A DNA stretch of 64,000 nucleotides from CAVPXC01 sp963709505 (lineage in GTDB: Bacteria > Chloroflexota > Anaerolineae > JAAEKA01). Shown piece after piece: positions 1 through 8,413 of this stretch (its first letter is position 1; each line of letters starts with the position of its first letter). A program made the translations under genes and the position numbers. Below the pieces are notes generated by a model. It made no database searches and had not been told where the DNA came from. It worked only from the letters and a program-made list of their open reading frames with translations. The stretch lies in assembly GCA_963709505.1 (NCBI GenBank), contig CAVPXC010000011.1:151608-215607 (forward strand), written 5' to 3'.

Positions 1-120
1 GGCACGTACACCCCCAGGCGTGCCATGTCCAAGCTGCTTTCCTTTGTTGCGGAGCGCGCTAGCTTCCAGTATGGCGACGATGAAGCCACAGCGGAGGAAT
101 CTTCGCTAAATTCACCCTGA
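1..120 (+). CDS. C-terminal fragment of an unidentified protein (cut by window edge)
   Basis: A frame is open from the left edge to a TGA at 118-120 and encodes about 39 residues (ending AEESSLNSP). It is cut by the window edge, so no family can be assigned. The downstream promoter at 139-167 starts right after its stop, which is consistent with a gene boundary here. It could also be a chance open frame. Confidence 0.3.
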   Translation, partial: GTYTPRRAMSKLLSFVAERASFQYGDDEATAEESSLNSP

Positions 121-138
121 AATCCATCAAGAAACCTC

Positions 139-167
139 TTGACAATTACTTCGATACCGTGTATAGT
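139..167 (+). promoter_or_regulatory. Sigma-70 type promoter ahead of the IS607-like locus
   Basis: TTGACA at 139-144, a 17-bp spacer and TATAGT at 162-167 form a near-consensus housekeeping promoter. A strong Shine-Dalgarno sequence (AGGGAGGTG, about 206-214) and an ATG at 218 follow, so promoter, RBS and start are in order. It probably drives the recombinase remnant and tnpB. Confidence 0.6.
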
Positions 168-217
168 GTAGACATTGGACACGATAACGTATCGATTTAG
201 TTGTAGGGAGGTGTAGG

Positions 218-655
218 ATGAAATATCACAGCGGTGATGCGAAGGCCTTCTTTTTGTCCCCCGATGGTAACGTCTACCCGGATACGCTGATCTGCTCCGG
301 TGTTGTTCCTCCTGAACTTGACGGCAAGCCGTGTCCGTATTCGGATATGGGAAGGATGCCAGATCTCATTGCTCTCGATCCCACCGCATCCAACTATGTC
401 ATAGACAAAGGACAACCCGGCGATCTCTGCCCGCCCTGTGCCAAACAGCAACTTGCCAGCCTGCAGCACTGGCAAGGGCACGGCAGGCAACAATTCCCTG
501 AGGAACTCCTACCATTGCGCCTCTTCAAGTGCCGCCAATGGTTTTGGCTGGTCGTGCCCGGGCTACGTGACTCCGATCCGACGACGATCTCCAGAAATGG
601 AAGTGTGCCGGATGCCATCATGCAAAGCCAACCATCCTGTGGGGCACCTGCTTGA
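218..655 (+). CDS. Unrecognised ORF at the tnpA position of an IS607-like element
   Basis: The 145-residue frame starts at an ATG with a good RBS and promoter. It begins MKY, as many IS607 recombinases do, but the expected MerR-like helix-turn-helix and serine-recombinase motifs are not readable in this frame. Two Cys pairs (including CPPC) are visible, without a family match. Fragments in the neighbouring frame from about 480 onward hint at a shifted recombinase reading. I treat it as the probable 5' part of the decayed tnpA at 642-775, with low certainty; it may instead be an unrelated small protein. Confidence 0.35.
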   Translation: MKYHSGDAKAFFLSPDGNVYPDTLICSGVVPPELDGKPCPYSDMGRMPDLIALDPTASNYVIDKGQPGDLCPPCAKQQLASLQHWQGHGRQQFPEELLPLRLFKCRQWFWLVVPGLRDSDPTTISRNGSVPDAIMQSQPSCGAPA

Positions 656-775
656 AGAACTGACGACGGATATTCAGGAGATCATCAACGTCTTCTCGGC
701 CGGTTGTTTGGCAGTCGCAGTCGCAGGAACCGCCAGATGATCGAGGCCTTACACCAAGCGGTGGAGCAGCAATGA
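642..775 (+). pseudogene. tnpA: C-terminal remnant of IS607-family serine recombinase (TnpA)
   Basis: Reading ELTTDIQEIINVFSA in one frame and, after a one-base shift near 702, LFGSRSRRNRQMIEALHQ in the next, reproduces the characteristic C-terminus of IS607 TnpA: an ELxxDxxxIIxxFSARLxGxR pattern, then a basic tail. Its TGA (773-775) overlaps the tnpB ATG (772-774) in an ATGA junction, the usual IS607 tnpA-tnpB arrangement. The catalytic serine domain is not recognisable upstream, so the recombinase is probably dead, or the sequence carries several indels. Confidence 0.65.
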
Positions 776-1986
776 TCGTACAGCGCGCTTTCAAGACCGA
801 GCTCGACCTGAACAATGTGCAGCGCACGGCCTGCACCAAGCATGCTGGTGCGGCGCGCTATGCCTACAACTGGGGCCTGGCGCGCAAGATTGCGGCCTTC
901 AAAGCCGGCCAGAAGACGCCGACGGCGATCGATCTGCATCGGGAGCTGAACGCGCTCAAGCAGACCGAGCTCGGGTGGATGTACCAGGTGTCCAAGTGCG
1001 CGCCGCAGGAGGCGCTGCGCAACCTCGACCGGGCGTTCGATCATTTCTTCAGGCGTGTGCGCGAGCAGAAGGTGGGTAAGCAGGTTAAGGCTGGCTATCC
1101 GCGCTTCAAGTCCAAGAAGCGCGGGCGCGGCAGCTTCCGCCTGACCGGCGTCATCCGGGTGTTTGACGATGCGATCCAACTGCCGCGGCTCGGTCGGCTG
1201 CGGCTAAAGGAGCGCGGCTACCTTCCCGCAAGTGGCGTTCGTGTCCTGAGTGCGACGATCAGCGAACAGGCAGACCGTTGGTTTGTCTCGCTGCAGGTCG
1301 AGATGGAGTTGCCTGCTCCGGTCCGCGACACCGGCAAGCCTGTGGCCGGCGTCGATCTGGGGATCGTGGCGCTGGCCACCGTGAGCGACGGGATGGTAGT
1401 CGAGAACCCCAGGGCGCTGCGCCGCGACCTGGCTAGGCTCCGGCGGCGACAGCGCTGCGTCTCGCGGCGTCAAAAGGGCAGCGCCAACCGGGCGAAGGCG
1501 GTCAAGCAGCTGGCGAAGACCCACCGCCGCGTCGCTAACATGCGTCAGAATGCGGTCCACCAGGCCACCAGCCGGCTGGCGAAAACCAAGTCAGTCGTGG
1601 TGCTGGAGGACCTGAATGTGCGCGGCATGTTGCAGAACCATCATCTGGCCCAGGCTATTGCCGACGTGGGGATGGCCGAGTTTCGACGGCAATTGACCTA
1701 CAAGGGCGCCTGGTATGGCTGCGCCGTGATCGTCGCCAATCGTTTCTACCCCTCGACCAAGCGGTGTTCGTCGTGCGGCCACGTCAAGACCGAGATGGCC
1801 TTGAGCGAGCGCACGTACACCTGTGACCGTTGCGGCCTGGTCATGGGCCGCGATCTGAATGCGGCGTTGAACCTGGCCGCATGGACTACCGCGAGTTCCG
1901 CGGGAAGCTACGCCTGTGGAGAGAGTGTAAGTCCTGGTCTCCAGGCAGTTCTCGCTGAAGCAGGAACCGAACGGCGATCTACCTGA
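772..1986 (+). CDS. tnpB: TnpB, RNA-guided nuclease of an IS607-type element
   Basis: 404 residues, the usual size for TnpB (the Fanzor/Cas12 ancestor family). The RuvC-like triad is complete: D195 in GVDLGIVALAT, E279 in VLEDLNVRGM and D361 in GRDLNAALNL. A zinc ribbon lies between the last two, with Cys332, Cys335, Cys351 and Cys354 (CSSCG and CDRCG). The N-terminus has the normal helix-turn-helix region rich in basic residues (RFKSKKRGRG). It is known that TnpB cleaves target DNA guided by a reRNA/omegaRNA transcribed from the element's right end. The start overlaps the end of the recombinase remnant by ATGA. Unlike most neighbours the frame is intact over the full length. Confidence 0.93.
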   Translation: MIVQRAFKTELDLNNVQRTACTKHAGAARYAYNWGLARKIAAFKAGQKTPTAIDLHRELNALKQTELGWMYQVSKCAPQEALRNLDRAFDHFFRRVREQKVGKQVKAGYPRFKSKKRGRGSFRLTGVIRVFDDAIQLPRLGRLRLKERGYLPASGVRVLSATISEQADRWFVSLQVEMELPAPVRDTGKPVAGVDLGIVALATVSDGMVVENPRALRRDLARLRRRQRCVSRRQKGSANRAKAVKQLAKTHRRVANMRQNAVHQATSRLAKTKSVVVLEDLNVRGMLQNHHLAQAIADVGMAEFRRQLTYKGAWYGCAVIVANRFYPSTKRCSSCGHVKTEMALSERTYTCDRCGLVMGRDLNAALNLAAWTTASSAGSYACGESVSPGLQAVLAEAGTERRST

Positions 1987-2063
1987 TAGGCTCGTCTGAC
2001 GGTCCAGCGATGGTAGATTTGTGTAAGTTTCGGAGAACGGTTTGAGATATAATAGATACGACA

Positions 2064-2080
2064 AAACGGCCTGGCCGTTT
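2064..2080 (-). terminator. Short palindrome, possible tnaA terminator
   Basis: AAACGGCC and GGCCGTTT flank a single base. Read on the minus strand the stem is followed by TTTTG, a weak T-run. It lies about 130 bp past the tnaA stop, so it may terminate tnaA, or may be part of the plus-strand RNA described at 2048-2150. Confidence 0.3.
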
Positions 2081-2082
2081 CT

Positions 2083-2150
2083 CTCCTCCAACGAATCGTC
2101 GCTCCTATGTGGGCGGCTTGCCTGAAAGGGCTAGTTGGAGGAGTTTTTTT
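2083..2150 (+). terminator. Intrinsic terminator, 10-bp stem and T7 tract
   Basis: CTCCTCCAAC (2083-2092) pairs perfectly with GTTGGAGGAG (2134-2143) and is followed directly by seven T residues (2144-2150). The loop is long (about 41 nt) and itself GC-rich. It reads as a terminator on the plus strand, for tnpB or the candidate small RNA. Confidence 0.6.
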
Positions 2151-2207
2151 GTTCCTCGTGACCAAATCGCTCCTCCCAGTATACCGCCAGTTGCGGCCGC
2201 AGGATGT

Positions 2208-3686
2208 TCAGCCATTGCTCATCTCCATGGTTGGCAAATTCGGCGGCCCCGTAACCATGTCGCGCATTGGATCAGCGGGCATCGGCTCAAACCTGGCCGT
2301 AAAATGCCGCAGCACCGGCGCCTGCCAGGTGATGCGCAGGCCCTTGATCGTGTCCTTGTGGCTGTTGAGCGTTTCGATCGCCTCCGCCACGTAGTCGATG
2401 TGGCTCTGCGTATACACGCGGCGGGGAATCGTCAGCCGCACCAGGTCCATCGGCGCAGGCTCTTCCGGGCTGCCGTCTTCGGTCGGCCGTCCAAACACCA
2501 CCTGGCCGATCTCCACCGGGCGAATGCCGGCTTCCAGGTAGAGGGCGACGGCCAGCGCCTGGCCCGGATACTGGTGCGGCGGGATGTGCGGCAGCATCGC
2601 GCGCGCGTCGACGAAGATGGCGTGTCCGCCCGGCGGTTGGACGATCGGCACGCCGGCCGCGGTCAGCTTGTCGCCCAGGTAGGCCGTGGAGCGGATGCGG
2701 TAGTTCAGATAATCCTCGTGCAGCACCTCGCGCAGGCCCACGGCGATGGCCTCCAGGTCGTAGCCGGCCAGGCCGCCGTAGGTGGGGAAGCCCTCGGTCA
2801 GGATCAGCTGGTTCTTGCAGCGTTGGGGCAGGTCGTGATACCGCTCTCGATCGTACGGCGGGTCGTTCAGCGCCAGGAAGCCGCCGATGTTGGCCAGGCC
2901 GTCTTTCTTGGCGCTCATCGTGCAGCCGTCGGCGTAGCTGAACATCTCGCACGCGATCTCCATCGGGGTCTTGCCGGCATAGCCCGGCTCGCGCAGCTTG
3001 ATGAACCACGCGTTCTCGGCGAAGCGGCAGGCGTCGAGGATGAACAGCACGCCGTACCGCCGGCACAGCTCGCTGGTGGCACGGATGTTGGCCATGCTGA
3101 CCGGCTGGCCGCCGCCCGCGTTGTTGGTTACGGTCAGCATCACCAGCGGGATCTTTTCGACCCCCTCGTCCAGGATGCAGCGCTCCAGCGCCTCCAGGTC
3201 GATATTGCCCTTGAAGGGGTGGATCAGCGAAGGATGGTGGCCTTCCTCGATCACCAGGTCGAGCGCCTCAGCCCCGCGGGCCTCGACGTTCGCACGGGTC
3301 GTGTCGAAGTGGTTGTTGTTCGGCACGACGTCGCCCGGCTGGCACAGCACGCCGAAGAGGATGCGCTCGGCGGCGCGGCCCTGGTGTGTGGGGATGACGT
3401 GCTTGAAGCCGGTGATCTCCTGCACGGCCTCCTCGAAGCGGTAGAACGAGCTGCCGCCGGCGTAGCTCTCATCCCCGCGCATCATGCCGGCCCACTGCGC
3501 CGACGACATCGCGCTGGTGCCGCTGTCGGTCAGCAGGTCGATCAACACGTCGTCGGCGCGCAGCAGGAACAGGTTGTAGCCGGCCTCTTTCAACACCTCA
3601 GCGCGGTGCTCGTGGGTCGTGAAGTGGATCGGCTCGACGGATTTGATTTTGAACGGTTCGATGATGGTTTTGAAGGTGTGGGACAT
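2208..3686 (-). CDS. tnaA: Tryptophanase (tryptophan indole-lyase)
   Basis: PLP-dependent beta-eliminating lyase, about 492 residues, cleaving L-tryptophan to indole, pyruvate and ammonia. Family hallmarks run throughout: IDLLTDSGT near the N-terminus, PTHQGR, DACRFAENAWFIK, the PLP-lysine segment MSAKKDG, EGFPTYGGL and RLTIPRRVYTQ. Two positions that separate tryptophanase from tyrosine phenol-lyase read as tryptophanase: Ile in RPVEIG (Arg in TPL) and His in LRHFTARF (Phe in TPL). The start at 3686 (MSHTFK) is chosen because an upstream extension would run through a low-complexity spacer. No clear RBS is seen; the leader carries a GCAGGTCGCAGG-type repeat also found ahead of the gene at 6720. 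The frame is intact. Confidence 0.9.
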   Translation of the reverse strand: MSHTFKTIIEPFKIKSVEPIHFTTHEHRAEVLKEAGYNLFLLRADDVLIDLLTDSGTSAMSSAQWAGMMRGDESYAGGSSFYRFEEAVQEITGFKHVIPTHQGRAAERILFGVLCQPGDVVPNNNHFDTTRANVEARGAEALDLVIEEGHHPSLIHPFKGNIDLEALERCILDEGVEKIPLVMLTVTNNAGGGQPVSMANIRATSELCRRYGVLFILDACRFAENAWFIKLREPGYAGKTPMEIACEMFSYADGCTMSAKKDGLANIGGFLALNDPPYDRERYHDLPQRCKNQLILTEGFPTYGGLAGYDLEAIAVGLREVLHEDYLNYRIRSTAYLGDKLTAAGVPIVQPPGGHAIFVDARAMLPHIPPHQYPGQALAVALYLEAGIRPVEIGQVVFGRPTEDGSPEEPAPMDLVRLTIPRRVYTQSHIDYVAEAIETLNSHKDTIKGLRITWQAPVLRHFTARFEPMPADPMRDMVTGPPNLPTMEMSNG

Positions 3687-3760
3687 AGGAGTGGCAGGTC
3701 GCAGGTTGTCAGGTAGTGGGTGAAAGATGGTAGGTTCGTGATATGAGGGCCTCCGAGCAT

Positions 3761-3800
3761 TAACAATTGTCAATTGACAATTGACAATTGACAATTGTTA
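3761..3800. repeat. CAATTGA tandem repeat with palindromic ends
   Basis: Four head-to-tail CAATTGA units are bracketed by TAACAATTGTCAATTG and its reverse complement, so the whole 40 bp can fold into a hairpin. The final TTA (3798-3800) is the TAA stop codon of the homoserine dehydrogenase gene on the minus strand. A degenerate relative lies at 42566-42606. Confidence 0.75.
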
Positions 3801-4838
3801 ATGTCCTGCAATATCGATCAAATCCCCCAACACCGCATACCCCGTCTCCATCCGCCCCGCGCCGGGGCCGACGAGGGTGACGTCGCCGAGGAGGTCGGTG
3901 GTGAAGGTGCAGGCGTTGATTGCGCCGCCGACGCCGGCCAGGGGATGGCTCAGTGGGATGCGTGTCGGTTGGACGCTGGCCTTCGTGGCGCCGCCCTCCT
4001 GCCAGATGCGAGCGATCAACTTCCAGCGCTCGCCGGCGGCCTTGGCGGCCTCGACGTCGGCCAGGGTGAGCCCGCTGATGCCTGTACGGTCCACAGCGGC
4101 CACTTTGAGGTCGCCGCCCATCAGCACGTTGGCCAGGATCACGCTCTTGCCGGCCGCGTCCCAGCCTTCGACGTCGGCTGTCGGGTCGGCCTCGGCATAG
4201 CCCAGGCGCTGGGCCTCGGCCAGGGCGTCGGCGTAACTCTGGCCGGCCTCCATCTGGGTTAGGATGAAGTTGGTGGTGCCGTTGAGGATGCCCTTGATCT
4301 CCAGGATGTCGCACCCCGGCAGGGCCGTTCGTGCAAAACGGATCACCGGCGTGCCGCTCATGACCGTGCCTTCGAAGCGAAGCTGGGCCTGGTGCTGTCG
4401 CGCCATGTCGGCCAGCTCGCGATAGGCCAGCGCAATCGGGCCTTTGTTGGTGAGTACGGCGTTCTTGCCGCTTTCAAAGGCCGCCTTCACGTGGCTGATG
4501 GCCGGCTGGCCGGTCTGGACGTCGGTCCAACTGATCTCGACCACGGTCTCGGCGTTTGTTTCCCGGATCGTTTCCAGGCTGTCCCAACCGGTAAACAGCG
4601 CGCGGCTGGGCGGATACTCCTCCAGCTTGCCGGTTCGGCGCACGGTATCGAGCAGCGCAGCGAGATTCAGGCCGGCCGGGTTATACAGGCTGCCCTTCAT
4701 CAAATCGCTCACCGCCACGATCTGAAACCGCACCCCATACCGCGCCGTCAGCGCGTCTCCTTTTGCCAGCAGAATCTCCGCAAGCCCCTGTCCAACCGTT
4801 CCAAATCCGATCAAAGCAAGTTTATGGGTAGTTGCCAT
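3798..4838 (-). CDS. hom: Homoserine dehydrogenase, short ACT-less form
   Basis: About 346 residues; reduces aspartate semialdehyde to homoserine in the threonine/methionine pathway. The N-terminus is a Rossmann nucleotide-binding motif (GFGTVGQG), followed by VLTNKGPIA, GTVMSGTPVI, the family signature ILNGTTNFIL and the catalytic region EADPTADVEGWDAAGK. It ends without the ACT domain of longer homologues, implying no threonine feedback control through that domain. The start at 4838 follows AAGGAG seven bases upstream. The stop codon is supplied by a repeat. A four-gene minus-strand series (6720 to 2208) surrounds it, but the spacers are repeat-filled, so co-transcription is uncertain. Confidence 0.92.
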   Translation of the reverse strand: MATTHKLALIGFGTVGQGLAEILLAKGDALTARYGVRFQIVAVSDLMKGSLYNPAGLNLAALLDTVRRTGKLEEYPPSRALFTGWDSLETIRETNAETVVEISWTDVQTGQPAISHVKAAFESGKNAVLTNKGPIALAYRELADMARQHQAQLRFEGTVMSGTPVIRFARTALPGCDILEIKGILNGTTNFILTQMEAGQSYADALAEAQRLGYAEADPTADVEGWDAAGKSVILANVLMGGDLKVAAVDRTGISGLTLADVEAAKAAGERWKLIARIWQEGGATKASVQPTRIPLSHPLAGVGGAINACTFTTDLLGDVTLVGPGAGRMETGYAVLGDLIDIAGH

Positions 4839-4883
4839 CAAAGTCTCCTTTTCCTCGAAATCTCCGCACCAATTACCATTCCG

Positions 4884-4913
4884 ATCTACCAATCTACCAA
4901 TCTACCAATCTAC
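4884..4913. repeat. CTACCAAT octamer tandem repeat
   Basis: Three to four direct CTACCAAT units lie between hom and the GAF/PP2C gene. The last unit contains the TAG stop codon (4910-4912, minus strand) of the phosphatase gene, so the repeat reaches into its coding end. Confidence 0.7.
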
Positions 4914-6720
4914 TCCGCCACCCGCTTCACCACAAAAAACGTGATATCGTCCGATTGCTCGGTGCCGGCCGCGAATTTGGTGTAGGCGTTGACGATGGCG
5001 TTGGCAATCTCCTGGGCCGACTTCGTGGCATGGTTGCGCAGCACCTCGACCAACCGCTGGGTGGTAAACATCGTGTCGCTGGGGCTCAACGCTTCGGTTA
5101 CGCCGTCCGTGTAGAACAGAATCACGTCGTCGGGCAGCAGGGTAATGCGCCGCTCGTCGATCTGGATGGGCTCGAACACGCCCAGGATGATGCCGCGGGT
5201 TTTGATTTCCTGCACGCTCTGGCTGTCGGCGTGGTACCACAGCGGGCGGTTGTGGCCGGCGTTGGCCAGCAGCAGCCGGCCGGTGTCGACCTCGAGGATG
5301 CCGTAGCAGGCGCTGAGGAAGAGGTCGCTCTCGCTATCGTTCAAGATCAGCTGGTTTGCGCGTGTCAGCGCGGCCGCCGCGCCGCGGCCACTGAACGCTA
5401 CCGTGCGGATGATCGTGCGGCTCAAGGCCATGAACAACGCCGCGGGCACGCCTTTGTCGGCTACGTCGGCGATAACCATGCCCAGGCGATGCGGTTTGCC
5501 CGGCAGTTCGAAATAGTCGTAGAAGTCACCGCCCACCACCCGCGCCGCTTCGTAGACGGCGACGAATTCCCAGCCGGGGATCGTGGGGGAGGCCTTTGGC
5601 AGCATGCTGAGTTGGATCTGCCTGACCCAAAGACAGCTCCTCCTCCAGACGTTGGCGTTTGAGATCCTCCTGACGCAATCGCACACGCTCGATGGCGATG
5701 GCGGCCTCATTGGCCATGAGCTGAAGCAGGCGCATCTCATCTTCGTCCAGCAGACGCGGCCGGCGGGTATTGAGCATCAATGCGCCGATCGACTGCTCTT
5801 CGACGATCATCGGGCTGACCGTGTAGCCGCGGAAATCCTTCTTCTTGCAGCCACTCCAGCTCGAACAGCGGCACGACATGCTCTTCCAGGTCCTCGGCCA
5901 GAATCGGCTGTTGGAGCTGCATCGCCTGGCTGATGATATTAAACTCGCTCCCTGGCACGCGTTTCACCTGCGTCACCGGGCTGTTGCGCCAGCCGGTGGC
6001 GGCCACGAAGTCGAGCGCACCTGATTCGTCGCCAGGCAGAACCAACGCGCAGGCGTCGACCTGTAGCAGGCGTTTGATCTCCTTCACCAGGTAATCCATC
6101 AGGTCATCCAGCTTGCGCCGTGTGAGCAATTGCGTGGTAAACGCCAGCAGCGCGGCCTGTTCGTCGATACGCCGTTCCCTGAGCATGTCGTACAGCCGGG
6201 CGCGCTCGATTGCGATCGCGATCTGGTTGCCCACGTTGGTGAGCAGTGCCAGCGCTTCCGGCGTAAAGGACTCCCAATCCGGCGCGGCGACGTTGACGAT
6301 GCCCAGCACCTGGTCGCCCGAGCGCAGCGGCGCCGAGGCGTGCACCACCAGCCCGCGACGGTCCTCGCCCTTCGCCTCGGCGAGCCGTGAACAGCGCACC
6401 TCGTTGTAGGCCTCGGTCAGGACGCCGCGGTTGCAGAAACCCTGGCAATCGCACCCTCCCTTCCACGCGTTGGCCTTGTGGAGGGCCATCGCCGGCGGCA
6501 GGTTGTGGTGCGCGGCCAGGACGTAGCCGCGGCCGGCCCACTGGGTCTTGGCCGACGGATCCTTGAGAAAGATCCATCCCGTTTCCAGGCCCAACAGCGC
6601 TACCAGCTTGGCCAGTACCGTGCTGAGAGCGCTCTGGACGTCCACGGCCCGGTTGAGGGTGTCCGCGATTTCGTTGAGAGTGGTCAGGTCGCGAATGAGG
6701 TCTTCGGTGTAGGCGGTCAT
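4910..6720 (-). CDS. GAF-GAF-PP2C (SpoIIE/RsbU-type) serine phosphatase, frameshifted
   Basis: One protein read in three frames. The N-terminal part (6720 to about 5850) has two GAF-type sensor domains (LLGLETGWIFL..., then VDACALVLPGD...). The middle (about 5850-5640) continues MIVEEQSIGALMLNTRR with a coiled linker AIAIERVRLR. The C-terminal part (about 5640-4910) is a PP2C-like phosphatase with the metal motifs VGGDFYDYF, ADVADKGVPAALFM, LFYTDGVTEA and SDDITFFVVKR. Such proteins dephosphorylate anti-anti-sigma factors in partner-switching stress signalling. The metal-binding aspartates look intact, so the two frame changes (about 5850 and 5640) are more likely sequence errors than decay. 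No partner STAS or anti-sigma gene is adjacent. Confidence 0.8.
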
Positions 6721-6755
6721 GGGAGTGGGAGGTCGCAGGTCGCAGGTTGCACGTG
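6721..6755. repeat. GCAGGTCGCAGGT-type leader repeat (also at 3687-3712)
   Basis: The bases directly before the start codon of the phosphatase (6721-6755) and of tnaA (3687-3712) share GGAGTGG, GCAGGTCGCAGGTT and similar steps. Read on the minus strand they replace a normal Shine-Dalgarno sequence in both cases. It is a small dispersed repeat family; function unknown. Confidence 0.5.
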
Positions 6756-6834
6756 GAAGATGACGGAGCGGATTTGTGATTTATTTGCAGGGCATCCACC
6801 GGGCCAGGCGGCCGGCGCCCGATGGGTGAGAATT

Positions 6835-6889
6835 CCTCGACAAGTCGAGGAGTCCGGCGTGCATCGCGGACTCCCGAACTTGTTCGGGC
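6835..6889. repeat. Palindromic REP-like pair (CCTCGACAAG / CCCGAACTTG type)
   Basis: CCTCGACAAGTCGAGG at 6835-6850 followed by AGTCC, and GGACTCCCGAACTTG at 6868 extending through TTCGGGC to 6889, are two small hairpins in opposite orientation. Together they make a larger inverted repeat through AGTCC/GGACT. The same element occurs twice at 36673-36793 and in part near 50935. Confidence 0.75.
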
Positions 6890-6892
6890 ATT

Positions 6893-8292
6893 TCATAGCA
6901 GTCCCGGCCTGATTTCACTCCGTTCCGCCTCCGTTCTGGTCCGCGCCTCCGGCAATCCGCGGTTCTCAGGAGCCGGATCGAGCGCAAGGGCGATTTCGTT
7001 GCGAACGAATGGGTCCGTTTCGGTAGCCTGTCGGATGTCCAAGGCCGTCCGGATCTGATCTGCGACCTCTGACTTCTGACCGCTGACCTCTGACCTCTGA
7101 CCGATCTTGGCCCAGCGCCCAGGCGGCATGTCCGCGGATCAGCGGTTCTGAGTCATTCAGGGCTTCGACCAGGCCGGGCACAGCCAAAGGGTCGCCCCAA
7201 TTGCCCAGGGCGACGCAGACGTTGCGCAGCAGGCCGCGGCGCTTGGCGCGTTGAACCGGCGAGTTGCGGAAGCGACGTCGAAAGCCGTCTTCGTCCAGTG
7301 CTAACAGATCGAGCAACTTCGGCGCAGCCATGTCTGGCCGCGGCTGGAAGGCCGCCAAGCGCGCCGGCCGGGCGAAACGCCGGTTCCACGGGCAAACGAC
7401 CTGGCATAGGTCGCAGCCGAAGATCCAATTGCCCATCGCAGGACGCAGCTCGTGCGGGATCGGCCCTTTCAGCTCGATGGTCAAATAGCTGATGCAGCGC
7501 CGCGCGTCCAGCACGTGCGGCTCGGGAAACGCCTGCGTCGGGCAGACGTCGAGGCAGCGGGTGCAGGCGCCGCAGGTGGCAGGGTGGAGAGTGGAGGGTG
7601 GAGGGTGGAGAGTGGAGGGAGAAGAGAGCGTTATCAACTTCGCGGTCTGTACTCTCCGCATTGCGTTCTTGGCTTCCCTTCTTCCACTCTGCACTCTCCA
7701 CTCTCCACCCTCCACCCTCCACTCTCCACCCTCCACTCTCCACTTCTTCAGGCACGAGCAGCACACCCAGAAACAACCACGAGCCCAGGCGCGGAGCAAT
7801 GAGACAGGTGTTCTTGCCGATGAAGCCCAGGCCGGCTTCGGCCGCCCAGCTGCGTTCGAGCACAGGACCGGTATCGACATAAGCGCGACCGAGGTTTGTT
7901 CGTCCAGTTGCGGCCCGGATCGTCGCATCCAACTCGAAGAGCAGTGGCTTGAGCGCCTCATGGTAGTCGTTACCCCTGGCGTAAGCTGCGATCCTGCCGC
8001 GGGACGGATCGTCCTGCAGGGCGGCCCCCGCGGACGCGGGGGCGGATCCTGGCTGAAATAGCTTGCACCCAGCACGATGATCGACTGTGCTTCGGGCCAG
8101 GCCATGCGCGGATCGGCGCGCTCCGCAGTGCGACGGGCCAGGTAGGCCATCTCGCCATCGTAGCCGGCCGCCAGCCAGTTTTGAAACCGGTCGATATCCG
8201 GGACTCGGTCCGGCTGGCGCGACCCCGACGAAGTCAAAGCCCAGGCCGAAGGCCGCGTCTCTCACCAGTTGCGCCAACTTGGCTGGCTCCAT
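6893..8292 (-). CDS. queG: Epoxyqueuosine reductase QueG, frameshifted and repeat-invaded
   Basis: Cobalamin and 2[4Fe-4S] enzyme making the last step of queuosine in tRNA. The pieces read: MEPAKLAQLVRDAAFGLGF (start at 8292, GAGGTG RBS), the DUF1730 region with RMAWPEAQSIIVLGASYF, then GRAYVDTGPVLER and EAGLGFIGKNTCLI, the ferredoxin motif CGACTRCLDVCPT and second cluster FGCDLCQVVCPWN, and a C-terminal HEAT repeat (RGHAAWALG, then ETDPFVRNEIALAL). At least four frame changes occur. Two low-complexity blocks interrupt it: one (7577-7744) in the linker before the Fe-S domain, another (7056-7106) inside the HEAT region. Without the inserts the length matches the usual ~380 residues. Activity cannot be judged; the catalytic regions themselves are conserved. 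Confidence 0.8.
7056..7106. repeat. CTCTGACC-type tandem repeat inside queG HEAT region
   Basis: GACCTCTGACTTCTGACC and similar units repeat about six times. They separate AWALG from the rest of the HEAT repeat (IRTALDIRQATETDP) and coincide with a frame change. The unit resembles the TGTCAGAG family read in the other orientation. Confidence 0.7.
7577..7744. repeat. GGTGGAGAGT tandem inverted-repeat block inserted in queG
   Basis: About 168 bp. The left arm is tandem GTGGAGGGTGGAGAGTGG-like units (7577-7620) and the right arm is their reverse complement (about 7685-7744), around a unique middle of about 65 bp. The block can fold into a long hairpin. It lies between the queG segments LLVPEE and CGACTRC, where normal proteins have a short linker. 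It is open in all three forward frames and in at least two reverse frames. Confidence 0.8.
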
Positions 8293-8413
8293 TGGATCAC
8301 CTCGGGGCACGTGCTGCCTGATTGCGGACGCGAGACCAAGACAAACGCTGGCTGCCGGGATATCATGCCAGAAGCCGGCGGACTTGTCAAGACGCCTCCT
8401 CCGGAAAGTGCAA

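Larger units (their letters stand above)
2048..2150 (+). ncRNA. Candidate small structured RNA downstream of tnpB
   Basis: A TATAAT box (2048-2053) is followed by a palindrome AAACGGCC/GGCCGTTT (2064-2080) and then a hairpin ending in a T-run (2083-2150). No protein frame is evident, and the next gene (tnaA) is on the opposite strand and ends at 2208. A transcript of about 90 nt would run from roughly 2060 to the terminator. There is no good -35 box. It could be part of the tnpB right-end guide RNA, an independent sRNA, or simply a terminator between convergent genes. Confidence 0.3.

Noticed and set aside
2109..3716. Long plus-strand open frame opposite tnaA
   Set aside because: It is antisense to a complete tryptophanase with all catalytic motifs. 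Arg/His/Ala-rich composition is typical of shadows in GC-rich DNA.
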